A stretch of 64,000 bases of DNA. It comes from Aphelocoma coerulescens. Its lineage: Eukaryota > Chordata > Aves > Passeriformes > Corvidae. Positions within the stretch are counted from its first letter, which is position 1. Each line of letters starts with the position of its first letter. The stretch spans positions 2,144,501 through 2,208,500 of the forward strand of contig NW_027183949.1 of the NCBI RefSeq assembly GCF_041296385.1. Reading direction: 5' to 3'. The notes beneath the pieces were generated by a model that saw only the letters and a program-made list of their open reading frames with translations, was not told the DNA's origin and ran no database searches. Positions 22,018 to 35,206 of this stretch are shown piece by piece. Made by a program: the position numbers and the translations under genes.

Positions 22018-24226
22018 GTGTGGATGTGTGTCCTTGAACAAACGCTCTGAGAAGTTTGTCCGGTTTTTTTTTCCTCTCCCCCCTCTCAGGTTCCGTTGAA
22101 AGGCACAGAAATGCACAAAGTTACCTTCTGGGCATAGAGCAGGATAGGGGATACACATGATAAAGTCACCCCAAGACACAGGGACAGAGAATTCAGTGGA
22201 AAGACTCCGAGAATTCTGCTCCCAGAGATCATTCCTGCTCACACTGACCCTTGTAGAAAGGGGACATCGTTCCCGGCAGCCTGTACTGAGCATGTGGCTC
22301 CTGAGTGGGGTTTGCTGTTTAGGAAACCTGCTCAGGCTTTTCCATTCTTTCCTTGCAAACAGGAAAACTTCTCCTGGGGCTGTGTGCAGGCAGAGCCCTG
22401 AGGAGAGCAGGTGGCACATGGTGCGCTGGGCTGGGACAGCCAGCTGCAGAGCTCAAGGGAAGAAGCCCAAAGTGTCACAATGGCTCCTTGCCTTCACATG
22501 CAACACCTGGGTCACAATGGTCTCCTTGATTCCATGAGGCCCCACTGTGTCACAATGGCTCCTTGGTTCCATCAGGTTCCGCAGTGTCACCATGGTCTCC
22601 TTTGATCCGCATTGTCATCATGGACAATTGGTTCCATGAGGCCCCGCAGTGTCACAATGGTCCCTTGGTTCCATAGGTTTGATGTTGTAACAATGGACTC
22701 CTTGCTTCTATGAGCTAGCCTGCTTTTTGCAGAGGTGTCTTTGGTTCCAACAAGGCCCCGCTGTGTCTCAGTGCACCCTGGCTTCCATGTGGATCTGGAG
22801 TATCACAAAGGCTCCTTGGTTCCACCAGGTCCTGCTGTGTCACAATGGGTCCTGTGGTCCCTGAGGCCCTCCAAAGTCATCATGGAGGCTTGCTTCCATG
22901 AGGTTCCATTATGTGCCAGTGCTCATCTTGGTTCCAGGAGTTTCCTTAGTGTCACAATGCTCTCCATGCTTCCATGATTCCCCACAATGTCCCAATGCTC
23001 TCCAGGCTTCCATTAGGCCCTGCTTTGCCACAATGGTCCCCTTGTTTCCATGAGGCCCCGCTGTGTCACAATGGACGCATGGTTCCATGATGTTGCGTGG
23101 TGTCACCGTGCTCTTCTTGAATCCGCAGTGGAACCATGGACCATTGGTTCCATGCGGCCTGGCCGTGTCACAATGGGCTCCTTGATTCCATGATTCCCCA
23201 CGGTGTCACAATGGAGCCTTGTTTCTAGGAGGTTCTGTACTGTCACAATTGCCTCCTTGATGCCATCAGCCCCTGCAGAGTCACAATGGCTCCTTGGTTC
23301 CATGAGGAACACAATAGCTTGGCATAAGCATTGAGCAACAGCTGCTGAACACACCTGGCAACATCTGCTTGCATCAAAAGAGGGCTTCAAGCTGACAATG
23401 GCACCAGCAGCTTCCATCTGACACAGACACCCAGGGAAAGGACAGGCTGTGCCGGTTTGGACAAATGTGGAGGAAAATATCCTCTGATAGAAGGCAGGTT
23501 ACACCCAGCCCTCCCCCACCAGGTTTGGGAAAAAAGAATTTTCCTGGGAAGAAAGTGAAAGAGATAAAACTATTTTTTTAACAAACACCCAGGAAAAGGA
23601 TAACAATGCTAAATATTAAAAGCTCTCGCTGTGGAGAGAAAGCTGGGATAATTTGAGAGTCCTTCCGTGTTTCGGTGGGGTCTCCTGAAACATCCCTAGA
23701 CAGCGAGGCCCGTGCAAAGAAATAGGGAGCGATTCTTGAGAGAAGTTTCAGAGCTCTTTCTTCTCCAGCCACATGGGCGGGGCACTGCCAAAGAACTGAG
23801 CAATCACGGCACAAGCAGGGCCCTCCTGGCACAAGGCAACACAAAATGAGCAGTGCTGAATAGGATTAGGGCACATTTAAGCAAGGAGACCCCCGTGCCC
23901 AGGCCATGCCTTTACCCCAGTGTCCCCTCTCCCATGACCTCATGGCAGGGGGGAGGAACCCCAACACTTCCGTAGGTGTAGCCTCTCTCCTCCTCCTTGC
24001 AGCTGGCTCATGGGCCCACATTCAGGGCCCCCACCTCGGCAGAAAATTCTCCCAATGTGGTCTGATGTGGAAAAAGTCAAGAAGAGAAGAAGGGAAAAAA
24101 AACCCCCGAAGTCCCAGGAAAACAAAGTTCAACTCTCCATCTCCCCCCAGAGAAAAGGAGCTGAAAACTGGCTCAAAAGAAACAAGGTTGCTTCCTTCGC
24201 TCTTGCTGCAAGCAGGATGCAGAGGA
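22018..24226 (+). repeat. Unit 11 (2209 bp, long form, type B leader)
   Basis: Minisatellite block at 22472-23307. Counterpart of unit 4 with the diagnostic ACAAATGTGG, GATAAAAC and CATTTAAGCAAGGAG. A 201-codon minus-strand frame crosses the left junction (21814-22419). Confidence 0.95.
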
Positions 24227-26408
24227 GTGTGGATGTGTGTCCTTGAACAAACGCTCTGAGAAGTTTGTCCGGTTTTTTTTCCTCTCCCCCCTCTCAGGCT
24301 CAGTTGAAAGGCACAGAAATGCACAAAGTTCACTTCTGGGCATAGAGCAGCAATAGGGGATACACACGATAAAGTCACCCCAAGACACAGGGACAGAGAA
24401 TTCAGTGGAAAGACTCCGAGAATTCTGCTCCCAGAGATCATTCATTCCTGCTCACCCTGACCCTTGTAGAAAGGGGACATCGTTCCAGGCAGCCTGTACT
24501 GAGCATGTGGCTCCTGAGTGGGGTTTGTTGTTTAGGAAACCTGCTCCGGCTTTTCCATTCTTTCCTTGCAAACAGGAAAACTTCTCCTGGGGCTGTGTGC
24601 AGGCAGAGCCCTGAGGAGAGCAGGTGGCACATGGTGCGCTGGGCTGGGACAGCCAGCTGCAGAGCTCAAGGGAAGAAGCCCAAAGTGGCACAATGGCTCC
24701 TTGCCTTCACATGCAACACCTGGGTCACAATGGTCTCCTTGATTCCATGAGGCCCCACTGTGTCACAATGGCTCCTTGGTTCCATCAGGTTCCGCAGTGT
24801 CCCCATGGTCTCCTTTGATCCTCATTGTCATCATGGACAATTGGTTCCATGAGGCCCCGCAGTGTCACAATGGTCCCTTGCTTCCATAGCTTTTACGTTG
24901 TAACAATGGACTCCTTGCTTCTATGAGCTAGCCTGCTTTTTGCAGAGGGGTCTTTGGTTCCAACAAGGCCCCGCTGTGTCTCAGTGCACCCTGGCTTCCA
25001 TGTGGATCTGGAGTATCACAAAGGCTCCTTGGTTCCACCAGGTCCTGCTGTGTCACAATGGGTCCTGTGGTCCCTGAGGCCTTCCAAAGTCATCATGGAG
25101 GCTTGCTTCCATGAGGTTCCATTATGTGCCAGTGGTCATCTTGGTTCCAGGAGTTTCCTTAGTGTCACAATGCTCTCCATGCTTCCATTAGGCCCTGCTT
25201 TGCCACAATGGTCCCCTTGTTTCCATGAGGCCCCGCTGTGTCACAATGGACGCACGGTTCCATGATGTTGCGTGGTGTCACCGTGCTCTTCTTGAATCCG
25301 CAGTGGAACCATGGACCATTGGTTCCATGCGGCCTGGCCGTGTCACAATGGGCTCCTTGATTCCATGATTCCCCACGGTGTCACAATGGAGCCTTGTTTC
25401 TAGGAGGTTCTGTACTGTCACAATTGCCTCCTTGATGCCATCAGCCCCTGCAGTGTCACAATGGCTCCTTGGTTCCATGAGGAACACAATAGCTTGGCAT
25501 AAGCATTGAGCAACAGCTGCTGAACACACCTGGCAACATCTGCTTGCATCAAAAGAGGGCTTCAAGCTGACAATGGCACCAGCAGCTTCCATCTGCAACA
25601 GACACCCAGGGAAAGGACAGGCTGTGCCGGTTTGGACAAATTTGGAGGAAAATATCCTCTGATAGAAGGCAGGTTACACCCAGCCCTCCCCCACCAGGTT
25701 TGGGAAAAAAGAATTTTCCTGGGAAGAAAGTGAAAGAGATAAAAACTATTTTTTTAACAAACACACAGGAAAAGGATAACAATGCTAAATATTAAAAGCT
25801 CTCGCTGTGCAGAGAAAGCTGGGATAATTTGAGAGTCCTTCCGTGTTTCGGTGGGGTCTCCTGAAACATCCCTAGACAGCGAGGCCCGTGCAAAGAAATA
25901 GGGAGCGATTCTTGAGAGAAGTTTCAGAGCTCTTTCTTCTCCAGCCACATGGGCGGGGCACTGCCAAAGAACTGAGCAATCACGGCACAACCAGGGCCCT
26001 CCTGGCACAGGGCAACACAAAATAACCAGTGCTGAACAGGATTAGGGCACATGTGAGCAGGGAGCAGGGAGACCCCCGTGCCCAGGCCATGCCTCTACCC
26101 CAGGGTCCCCTCTCCCATGACCTCATGGCAGGGGGGAGGAACCCCAACACTTCCGTAGGTGTAGCCTCTCTCCTCCTCCTTGCAGCTGGCTCATGGGCCC
26201 ACATTCAGGGCCCCCTCCTCGGGAGAAAATTCTCCCAGTGTGGTCTGATGTTGAAAGAGTCAAGAAGAGAAGAAGGGAAAAAAACCCCCGAAGTCCCAGG
26301 AAAACAAAGTTCAACTCTCCATCTCCCTCCAGAGAAAAGGAGCTGAAAACTGGCTCAAAAGAAACAAGGTTGCTTCCTCCGCTCTTGCTGCAAGCAGGAT
26401 GCCGAGGA
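24227..26408 (+). repeat. Unit 12 (2182 bp, short form, type C leader)
   Basis: Minisatellite block at 24685-25482, lacking the 38-bp monomer. Counterpart of unit 5 (offset 15,405) and of unit 19 (offset 15,410). A private change reads GATGCCGAGG instead of GATGCAGAGG at about 26403. Confidence 0.95.
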
Positions 26409-28629
26409 GTGTGGATGTGTGTCCTTGAACAAACGCTCTGAGAAGTTTGTCCGGTTTTTTTTCCTCTCCCCCCTCTCAGGCTCAGTTGAAAGGCACAGAA
26501 ATGCACAAAGTTCACTTCTGGGCATAGAGCAGCGATAGGGGATACACACGATAAAGTCACCCCAAGACACAGGGACAGAGAATTCAGTGGAAAGACTCCG
26601 AGAATTCTGCTCCCAGAGATGGATCATTCCTGCTCACACTGACCCTTGTAGAAAGGGGACATCGTTCCAGGCAGCCTGTACTGAGCATGTGGCTCCTGAG
26701 TGGGGTTTGTTGTTTAGGAAACCTGCTCAGGCTTTTCCATTCTTTCCTTGCAAACAGGAAAACTTCTCCTGGGGCTGTGTGCAGGCAGAGCCCTGAGGAG
26801 AGCAGGTGGCACATGGTGCGCTGGGCTGGGACAGCCAGCTGCAGAGCTCAAGGGAAGAAGCCCAAAGTGTCACAATGGCTCCTTGCCTTCACATGCAACA
26901 CCTGGGTCACAATGGTCTCCTTGATTCCATGAGGCCCCACTGTGTCACAATGGCTCCTTGGTTCCATCAGGTTCCGCAGTGTCGCCATGGTCTCCTTTGA
27001 TCCGCATTGTCATCATGGACAATTGGTTCCATGAGGCCCCGCAGTGTCACAATGGTCCCTTGCTTCCATAGGTTTGATGTTGTAACAATGGACTCCTTGC
27101 TTCCATGAGCTAGCCTGCTTTTTGCAGAGGTGTCTTTGGTTCCCACAAGGCCCCGCTGTGTCTCAGTGCACCCTGGCTTCCATGTGGATCTGGAGTATCA
27201 CAAAGGCTCCTTGGTTCCACCAGGTCCTGCTGTGTCACAATGGGTCCTGTGGTCCCTGAGGCCCTCCAAAGTCATCGTGGAGGCTTGCTTCCATGAGGTT
27301 CCATTATGTGCCAGTGGTCATCTTGGTTCCAGGAGTTTCCTTAGTGTCACAATGCTCTCCATGCTTCCATGATTCCCCATTATATCCCAATGCTCTCCAG
27401 GCTTCCATTAGGCCCTGCTTTGCCACAATGGTCCCCTTGTTTCCATGAGGCCCCGCTGTGACACAATGGACACATGGTTCCGTGATGTTGCGTGGTGTCA
27501 CCGTGCTCTTCTTGAATCCGCAGTGGAACAATGGACCATTGGTTCCATGCGGCCTGGCCGTGTCACAATGGGCTCCTTGATTCCATGATTCCCCACGGTG
27601 TCACAATGGAGCCTTGTTTCTAGGAGGTTCTGTACTGTCACAATTGTCTCCTTGATGCCATCAGCCCCTGCAGAGTCACAATGGCTCCTTGGTTCCATGA
27701 GGAACACAATAGCTTGGCATAAGCATTGAGCAACAGCTGCTGAACACACCTGGCAACATCTGCTTGCATCAAAAGAGGGCTTCAAGCTGACAATGGCACC
27801 AGCAGCTTCCATCTGACACAGACACCCAGGGAAAGGACAGGCTGTGCCGGTTTGGACAAATTTGGAGGAAAATATCCTCTGATAGAAGGCAGGTTACACC
27901 CAGCCCTCCCCCACCAGGTTTGGGAAAAAAGAATTTTCCTGGGAAGAAAGTGAAAGAGATAAAAACTATTTTTTTAACAAACACCCAGGAAAAGGATAAC
28001 AATGCTAAATATTAAAACCTCTCGCTGTGGAGAGAAAGCTGGGATAATTTGAGAGTCCTTCCGTGTTTCGGTGGGGTCTCCTGAAACATCCATAGACAGC
28101 GAGGCCCGTGCAAAGATATAGGGAGCGATTCTTGAGAGAAGTTGCAGAGCTCTTTCTTCTCCAGCCACATGGGCGGGGCACTGCCAAAGAACTGAGCAAT
28201 CACGGCACAACCAGGGCCCTCCTGGCACAGGGCAACACAAAATAACCAGTGCTGAACAGGATTAGGGCACATGTCAGCAGGGAGCAGGGAGACCCCCCGT
28301 GCCCAGGCCATGCCTCTACCCCAGGGTCCCCTCTCCCATGACCTCATGGCAGGGGGGAGGAACCCCAACACTTCCGTAGGTGTAGCCTCTCTCCTCCTCC
28401 TTGCAGCTGGCTCATGGGCCCACATTCAGGGCCCCCACCTCGGTAGAAAATTCTCCCAGTGTGCTCTGATGTGGAAACAGTCAAGAAGAGAAGAAGGGAA
28501 AAAAACCCCCGAAGTCCCAGGAAAACAAAGTTCAACTCTCCATCTCCCTCCAGAGAAAAAATGCTGAAAACTGGCTCAAAAGAAACAAGGTTGCTTCCTC
28601 CGCTCTTGCTGCAAGCAGGATGCAGAGGA
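26409..28629 (+). repeat. Unit 13 (2221 bp, long form, type A leader)
   Basis: Minisatellite block at 26867-27702, with the CCCCATTATATCCC monomer as in unit 2. The tail has CATGTCAGC together with the 8-bp duplication, and GTGCTCTG where units 1-12 have GTGGTCTG. This is the first appearance of GTGCTCTG, which becomes common to the right. Confidence 0.95.
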
Positions 28630-30807
28630 GTGTGGATGTGTGTCCTTGAACAAACGCTCTGAGAAGTTTGTCCGGTTTTTTTTTCCTCTCCCCCCTCTCA
28701 GGCTCAGTTGAAAGGCACAGAAATGCACAAAGTTACCTTCTGGGCATAGAGCAGGATAGGGGATACACGTGATAAAGTCACCCCAAGACACAGGGAGAGA
28801 GAATTCAGTGGAAAGACTCCGAGAATTCTGCTCCCAGAGATCATTCCTGCTCACACTGACCCTTGCAGAAAGGGGACATCGTTCCAGGCAGCCTGTACTG
28901 AGCATGTGGCTCCTGAGTGGGGTTTGTTGTTTAGGAAACCTGCTCAGGCTTTTCCATTCTTTCCTTGCAAACAGGAAAACTTCTCCTGGGGCTGTGTGCA
29001 GGCAGAGCCCTGAGGAGAGCAGGTGGCACATGGTGCGCTGGGCTGGGACAGCCAGCTGCAGAGCTCAAGGGAAGAAGCCCAAAGTGGCACAATGGCTCCT
29101 TGCCTTCACATGCAACACCTGGGTCACAATGGTCTCCTTGATTCCATGAGGCCCCACTGTGTCACAATGGCTCCTTGGTTCCATCAGGTTCCGCAGTGTC
29201 ACCATGGTCTCCTTTGATCCGCATTGTCATCATGGACAATTGGTTCCATGAGGCCCCGCAGTGTCACAATGGTCCCTTGCTTCCATAGCTTTTACGTTGT
29301 AACAATGGACTCCTTGCTTCTATGAGCTAGCCTGCTTTTTGCAGAGGTGTCTTTGGTTCCAACAAGGCCCTGCTGTGTCTCAGTGCACCCTGGCTTCCAT
29401 GTGGATCTGGAGTATCACAAAGGCTCCTTGGTTCCACCAGGTCCTGCTGTGTCACAATGGGTCCTGTGGTCCCTGAGGCCCTCCAAAGTCATCATGGAGG
29501 CTTGCTTCCATGAGGTTCCATTATGTGCCAGTGGTCATCTTGGTTCCAGGAGTTTCCTTAGTGTCACAATGCTCTCCATGCTTCCATTAGGCCCTGCTTT
29601 GCCACAATGGTCCCCTTGTTTCCATGAGGCCCCGCTGTGTCACAATGGACGCACGGTTCCATGATGTTGCGTGGTGTCACCGTGCTCTTCTTGAATCCGC
29701 AGTGGAACCATGGACCATTGGTTCCATGCGGCCTGGCCGTGTCACAATGGGCTCCTTGATTCCATGATTCCCCACGGTGTCACAATGGAGCCTTGTTTCT
29801 AGGAGGTTCTGTACTGTCACAATTGCCTCCTTGATGCCATCAGCCCCTGCAGTGTCACAATGGCTCCTTAGTTCCATGAGGAACACAATAGCTTGGCATA
29901 AGCATTGAGCAACAGCTGCTGAACACACCTGGCAACATCTGCTTGCATCAAAAGAGGGCTTCAAGCTGACAATGGCACCAGCAGCTTCCATCTGCAACAG
30001 ACACCCAGGGAAAGGACAGGCTGTGCCGGTTTGGACAAATTTGGAGGAAAATATCCTCTGATAGAAGGCAGGTTACACCCAGCCCTCCCCCACCAGGTTT
30101 GGGAAAAAAGAATTTTCCTGGGAAGAAAGTGAAAGAGATAAAAACTATTTTTTTAACAAACACCCAGGAAAAGGATAACAATGCTAAATATTAAAAGCTC
30201 TCGCTGTGCAGAGAAAGCTGGGATAATTTGAGAGTCCTTCCGTGTTTCGGTGGGGTCTCCTGAAACATCCATAGACAGCGAGGCCCGTGCAAAGAAATAG
30301 GGAGCGATTCTTGAGAGAAGTTTCAGAGCTCTTTCTTCTCCAGCCACATGGGCGGGGCACTGCCAAAGAACTGAGCAATCACGGCACAACCAGGGCCCTC
30401 CTGGCACAGGGCAACACAAAATAACCAGTGCTGAACAGGATTAGGGCACATGTGAGCAGGGAGCAGGGAGACCCCCGTGCCCAGGCCATGCCTCTACCCC
30501 AGGGTCCCCTCTCCCATGACCTCATGGCAGGGGGGAGGAACCCCAACACTTCCGTAGGTGTAGCCTCTCTCCTCCTCCTTGCAGCTGGCTCATGGGCCCA
30601 CATTCAGGGCCCCCTCCTCGGGAGAAAATTCTCCCAGTGTGGTCTGATGTTGAAAGAGTCAAGAAGAGAAGAAGGGAAAAAAACCCCCGAAGTCCCAGGA
30701 AAACAAAGTTCAACTCTCCATCTCCCTCCAGAGAAAAGGAGCTGAAAACTGGCTCAAAAGAAACAAGGTTGCTTCCTCCGCTCTTGCTGCAAGCAGGATG
30801 CAGAGGA
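28630..30807 (+). repeat. Unit 14 (2178 bp, short form, chimeric)
   Basis: Minisatellite block at 29084-29881, lacking the 38-bp monomer. The leader is type B with CACGTG. From about 29,280 (ATAGCTTTTACGTTG) the sequence becomes like the type C short units. Counterpart of unit 21 in its left part (offset 15,410) and of unit 16 in its right part (offset 4,399). Confidence 0.94.
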
Positions 30808-33028
30808 GTGTGGATGTGTGTCCTTGAACAAACGCTCTGAGAAGTTTGTCCGGTTTTTTTTCCTCTCCCCCCTCTCAGGCTCAGTTGAAAGGCACAGAAA
30901 TGCACAAAGTTCACTTCTGGGCATAGAGCAGCGATAGGGGATACACACGATAAAGTCACCCCAAGACACAGGGACAGAGAATTCAGTGGAAAGACTCCGA
31001 GAATTCTGCTCCCAGAGATGGATCATTCCTGCTCACACTGACCCTTGTAGAAAGGGGACATCGTTCCAGGCAGCCTGTACTGAGCATGTGGCTCCTGAGT
31101 GGGGTTTGTTGTTTAGGAAACCTGCTCCGGCTTTTCCATTCTTTCCTTGCAAACAGGAAAACTTCTCCTGGGGCTGTGTGCAGGCAGAGCCCTGAGGAGA
31201 GCAGGTGGCACATGGTGCGCTGGGCTGGGACAGCCAGCTGCAGAGCTCAAGGGAAGAAGCCCAAAGTGTCACAATGGCTCCTTGCCTTCACATGCAACAC
31301 CTGGGTCACAATGGTCTCCTTGATTCCATGAGGCCCCACTGTGTCACAATGGCTCCTTGGTTCCATCAGGTTCCGCAGTGTCGCCATGGTCTCCTTTGAT
31401 CCGCATTGTCATCATGGACAATTGGTTCCATGAGGCCCCGCAGTGTCACAATGGTCCCTTGCTTCCATAGCTTTGATGTTGTAACAATGGACTCCTTGCT
31501 TCCATGAGCTAGCCTGCTTTTTGCAGAGGTGTCTTTGGTTCCCACAAGGCCCCGCTGTGTCTCAGTGCACCCTGGCTTCCATGTGGATCTGGAGTATCAC
31601 AAAGGCTCCTTGGTTCCACCAGGTCCTGCTGTGTCACAATGGGTCCTGTGGTCCCTGAGGCCCTCCAAAGTCATCGTGGAGGCTTGCTTCCATGAGGTTC
31701 CATTATGTGCCAGTGGTCATCTTGGTTCCAGGAGTTTCCTTAGTGTCACAATGCTCTCCATGCTTCCATGATTCCCCATTATATCCCAATGCTCTCCAGG
31801 CTTCCATTAGGCCCTGCTTTGCCACAATGGTCCCCTTGTTTCCATGAGGCCCCGCTGTGACACAATGGACACATGGTTCCGTGATGTTGCGTGGTGTCAC
31901 CGTGCTCTTCTTGAATCCGCAGTGGAACAATGGACCATTGGTTCCATGCGGCCTGGCCGTGTCACAATGGGCTCCTTGATTCCATGATTCCCCACGGTGT
32001 CACAATGGAGCCTTGTTTCTAGGAGGTTCTGTACTGTCACAATTGTCTCCTTGATGCCATCAGCCCCTGCAGAGTCACAATGGCTCCTTGGTTCCATGAG
32101 GAACACAATAGCTTGGCATAAGCATTGAGCAACAGCTGCTGAACACACCTGGCAACATCTGCTTGCATCAAAAGAGGGCTTCAAGCTGACAATGGCACCA
32201 GCAGCTTCCATCTGACACAGACACCCAGGGAAAGGACAGGCTGTGCCGGTTTGGACAAATTTGGAGGAAAATATCCTCTGATAGAAGGCAGGTTACACCC
32301 AGCCCTCCCCCACCAGGTTTGGGAAAAAAGAATTTTCCTGGGAAGAAAGTGAAAGAGATAAAAACTATTTTTTTAACAAACACCCAGGAAAAGGATAACA
32401 ATGCTAAATATTAAAACCTCTCGCTGTGGAGAGAAAGCTGGGATAATTTGAGAGTCCTTCCGTGTTTCGGTGGGGTCTCCTGAAACATCCCTAGACAGCG
32501 AGGCCCGTGCAAAGATATAGGGAGCGATTCTTGAGAGAAGTTGCAGAGCTCTTTCTTCTCCAGCCACATGGGCGGGGCACTGCCAAAGAACTGAGCAATC
32601 ACGGCACAACCAGGGCCCTCCTGGCACAGGGCAACACAAAATAAGCAGTGCTGAACAGGATTAGGGCACATGTGAGCAGGGAGCAGGGAGACCCCCCGTG
32701 CCCAGGCCATGCCTCTACCCCAGGGTCCCCTCTCCCATGACCTCATGGCAGGGGGGAGGAACCCCAACACTTCCAGAGGTGTAGTCTCTCTCCTCCTCCT
32801 AGCAGCTGGCTCATGGGCCCACATTCAGGGCCCCCACCTCGGTAGAAAATTCTCCCAATGTGCTCTGATGTGGAAACAGTCAAGAAGAGAAGAAGGGAAA
32901 AAAACCCCCGAAGTCCCAGGAAAACAAAGTTCAACTCTCCATCTCCCTCCAGAGAAAAAATGCTGAAAACTGGCTAAAAAGAAACAAGGTTGCTTCCTCC
33001 ACTCTTGCTGCAAGCAGAATGCAGAGGA
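30808..33028 (+). repeat. Unit 15 (2221 bp, long form, type A leader)
   Basis: Minisatellite block at 31266-32101, with the CCCCATTATATCCC monomer. Near-identical to unit 17 at an offset of 4,399 bp. One difference is ATAGCTTTGATG near 31468 against ATAGGTTTGATG in unit 17. Confidence 0.95.
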
Positions 33029-35206
33029 GTGTGGATGTGTGTCCTTGAACAAACGCTCTGAGAAGTTTGTCCGGTTTTTTTTTCCTCTCCCCCCTCTCAG
33101 GTTCAGTTGAAAGGCACAGAAATGCACAAAGTTACCTTCTGGGCATAGAGCAGGATAGGGGATACACGTGATAAAGTCACCCCAAGACACAGGGACAGAG
33201 AATTCAGTGGAAAGACTCCGAGAATTCTGCTCCCAGAGATCATTCCTGCTCACACTGACCCTTGTAGAAAGGGGACATCGTTCCCGGCAGCCTGTACTGA
33301 GCATGTGGCTCCTGAGTGGGGTTTGCTGTTTAGGAAACCTGCTCAGGCTTTTCCATTCTTTCCTTGCAAACAGGAAAACTTCTCCTGGGGCTGTGTGCAG
33401 GCAGAGCCCTGAGGAGAGCAGGTGGCACATGGTGCGCTGGGCTGGGACAGCCAGCTGCAGAGCTCAAGGGAAGAAGCCCAAAGTGTCACAATGGCTCCTT
33501 GCCTTCACATGCAACACCTGGGTCACAATGGTCTCCTTGATTCCATGAGGCCCCACTGTGTCACAATGGCTCCTTGGTTCCATCAGGTTCCGCAGTGTCA
33601 CCATGGTCTCCTTTGATCCGCATTGTCATCATGGACAATTGGTTCCATGAGGCCCCGCAGTGTCACAATGGTCCCTTGGTTCCATAGGTTTGATGTTGTA
33701 ACAATGGACTCCTTGCTTCTATGAGCTAGCCTGCTTTTTGCAGAGGTGTCTTTGGTTCCAACAAGGCCCCGCTGTGTCTCAGTGCACCCTGGCTTCCATG
33801 TGGATCTGGAGTATCACAAAGGCTCCTTGGTTCCACCAGGTCCTGCTGTGTCACAATGGGTCCTGTGGTCCCTGAGGCCCTCCAAAGTCATCATGGAGGC
33901 TTGCTTCCATGAGGTTCCATTATGTGCCAGTGGTCATCTTGGTTCCAGGAGTTTCCTTAGTGTCACAATGCTCTCCATGCTTCCATTAGGCCCTGCTTTG
34001 CCACAATGGTCCCCTTGTTTCCATGAGGCCCCGCTGTGTCACAATGGACGCACGGTTCCATGATGTTGCGTGGTGTCACCGTGCTCTTCTTGAATCCGCA
34101 GTGGAACCATGGACCATTGGTTCCATGCGGCCTGGCCGTGTCACAATGGGCTCCTTGATTCCATGATTCCCCACGGTGTCACAATGGAGCCTTGTTTCTA
34201 GGAGGTTCTGTACTGTCACAATTGCCTCCTTGATGCCATCAGCCCCTGCAGTGTCACAATGGCTCCTTAGTTCCATGAGGAACACAATAGCTTGGCATAA
34301 GCATTGAGCAACAGCTGCTGAACACACCTGGCAACATCTGCTTGCATCAAAAGAGGGCTTCAAGCTGACAATGGCACCAGCAGCTTCCATCTGCAACAGA
34401 CACCCAGGGAAAGGACAGGCTGTGCCGGTTTGGACAAATTTGGAGGAAAATATCCTCTGATAGAAGGCAGGTTACACCCAGCCCTCCCCCACCAGGTTTG
34501 GGAAAAAAGAATTTTCCTGGGAAGAAAGTGAAAGAGATAAAAACTATTTTTTTAACAAACACCCAGGAAAAGGATAACAATGCTAAATATTAAAAGCTCT
34601 CGCTGTGCAGAGAAAGCTGGGATAATTTGAGAGTCCTTCCGTGTTTCGGTGGGGTCTCCTGAAACATCCATAGACAGCGAGGCCCGTGCAAAGAAATAGG
34701 GAGCGATTCTTGAGAGAAGTTTCAGAGCTCTTTCTTCTCCAGCCACATGGGCGGGGCACTGCCAAAGAACTGAGCAATCACGGCACAAGCAGGGCCCTCC
34801 TGGCACAGGGCAACACAAAATAACCAGTGCTGAACAGGATTAGGGCACATGTGAGCAGGGAGCAGGGAGACCCCCGTGCCCAGGCCATGCCTCTACCCCA
34901 GGGTCCCCTCTCCCATGACCTCATGGCAGGGGGGAGGAACCCCAACACTTCCGTAGGTGTAGCCTCTCTCCTCCTCCTTGCAGCTGGCTCATGGGCCCAC
35001 ATTCAGGGCCCCCTCCTCGGGAGAAAATTCTCCCAGTGTGGTCTGATGTTGAAAGAGTCAAGAAGAGAAGAAGGGAAAAAAACCCCCGAAGTCCCAGGAA
35101 AACAAAGTTCAACTCTCCATCTCCCTCCAGAGAAAAGGAGCTGAAAACTGGCTCAAAAGAAACAAGGTTGCTTCCTCCGCTCTTGCTGCAAGCAGGATGC
35201 AGAGGA
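33029..35206 (+). repeat. Unit 16 (2178 bp, short form, chimeric)
   Basis: Minisatellite block at 33483-34280, lacking the 38-bp monomer. The leader is type B with CACGTG. The left minisatellite (ATAGGTTTGATG) is like the B units, and the switch to the short type falls later than in unit 14. A 201-codon minus-strand frame spans the left junction (32825-33430). Confidence 0.94.

Larger units (their letters stand above)
15406..28629 (+). repeat. Higher-order block, copy 2 (units 8-13)
   Basis: Second copy of the units 1-6 block. Units 11-13 (22018-28629) are matched a third time by units 18-20 (37428-44039) at 15,410 bp, giving a seven-unit super-period of about 15.4 kb. Confidence 0.88.
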
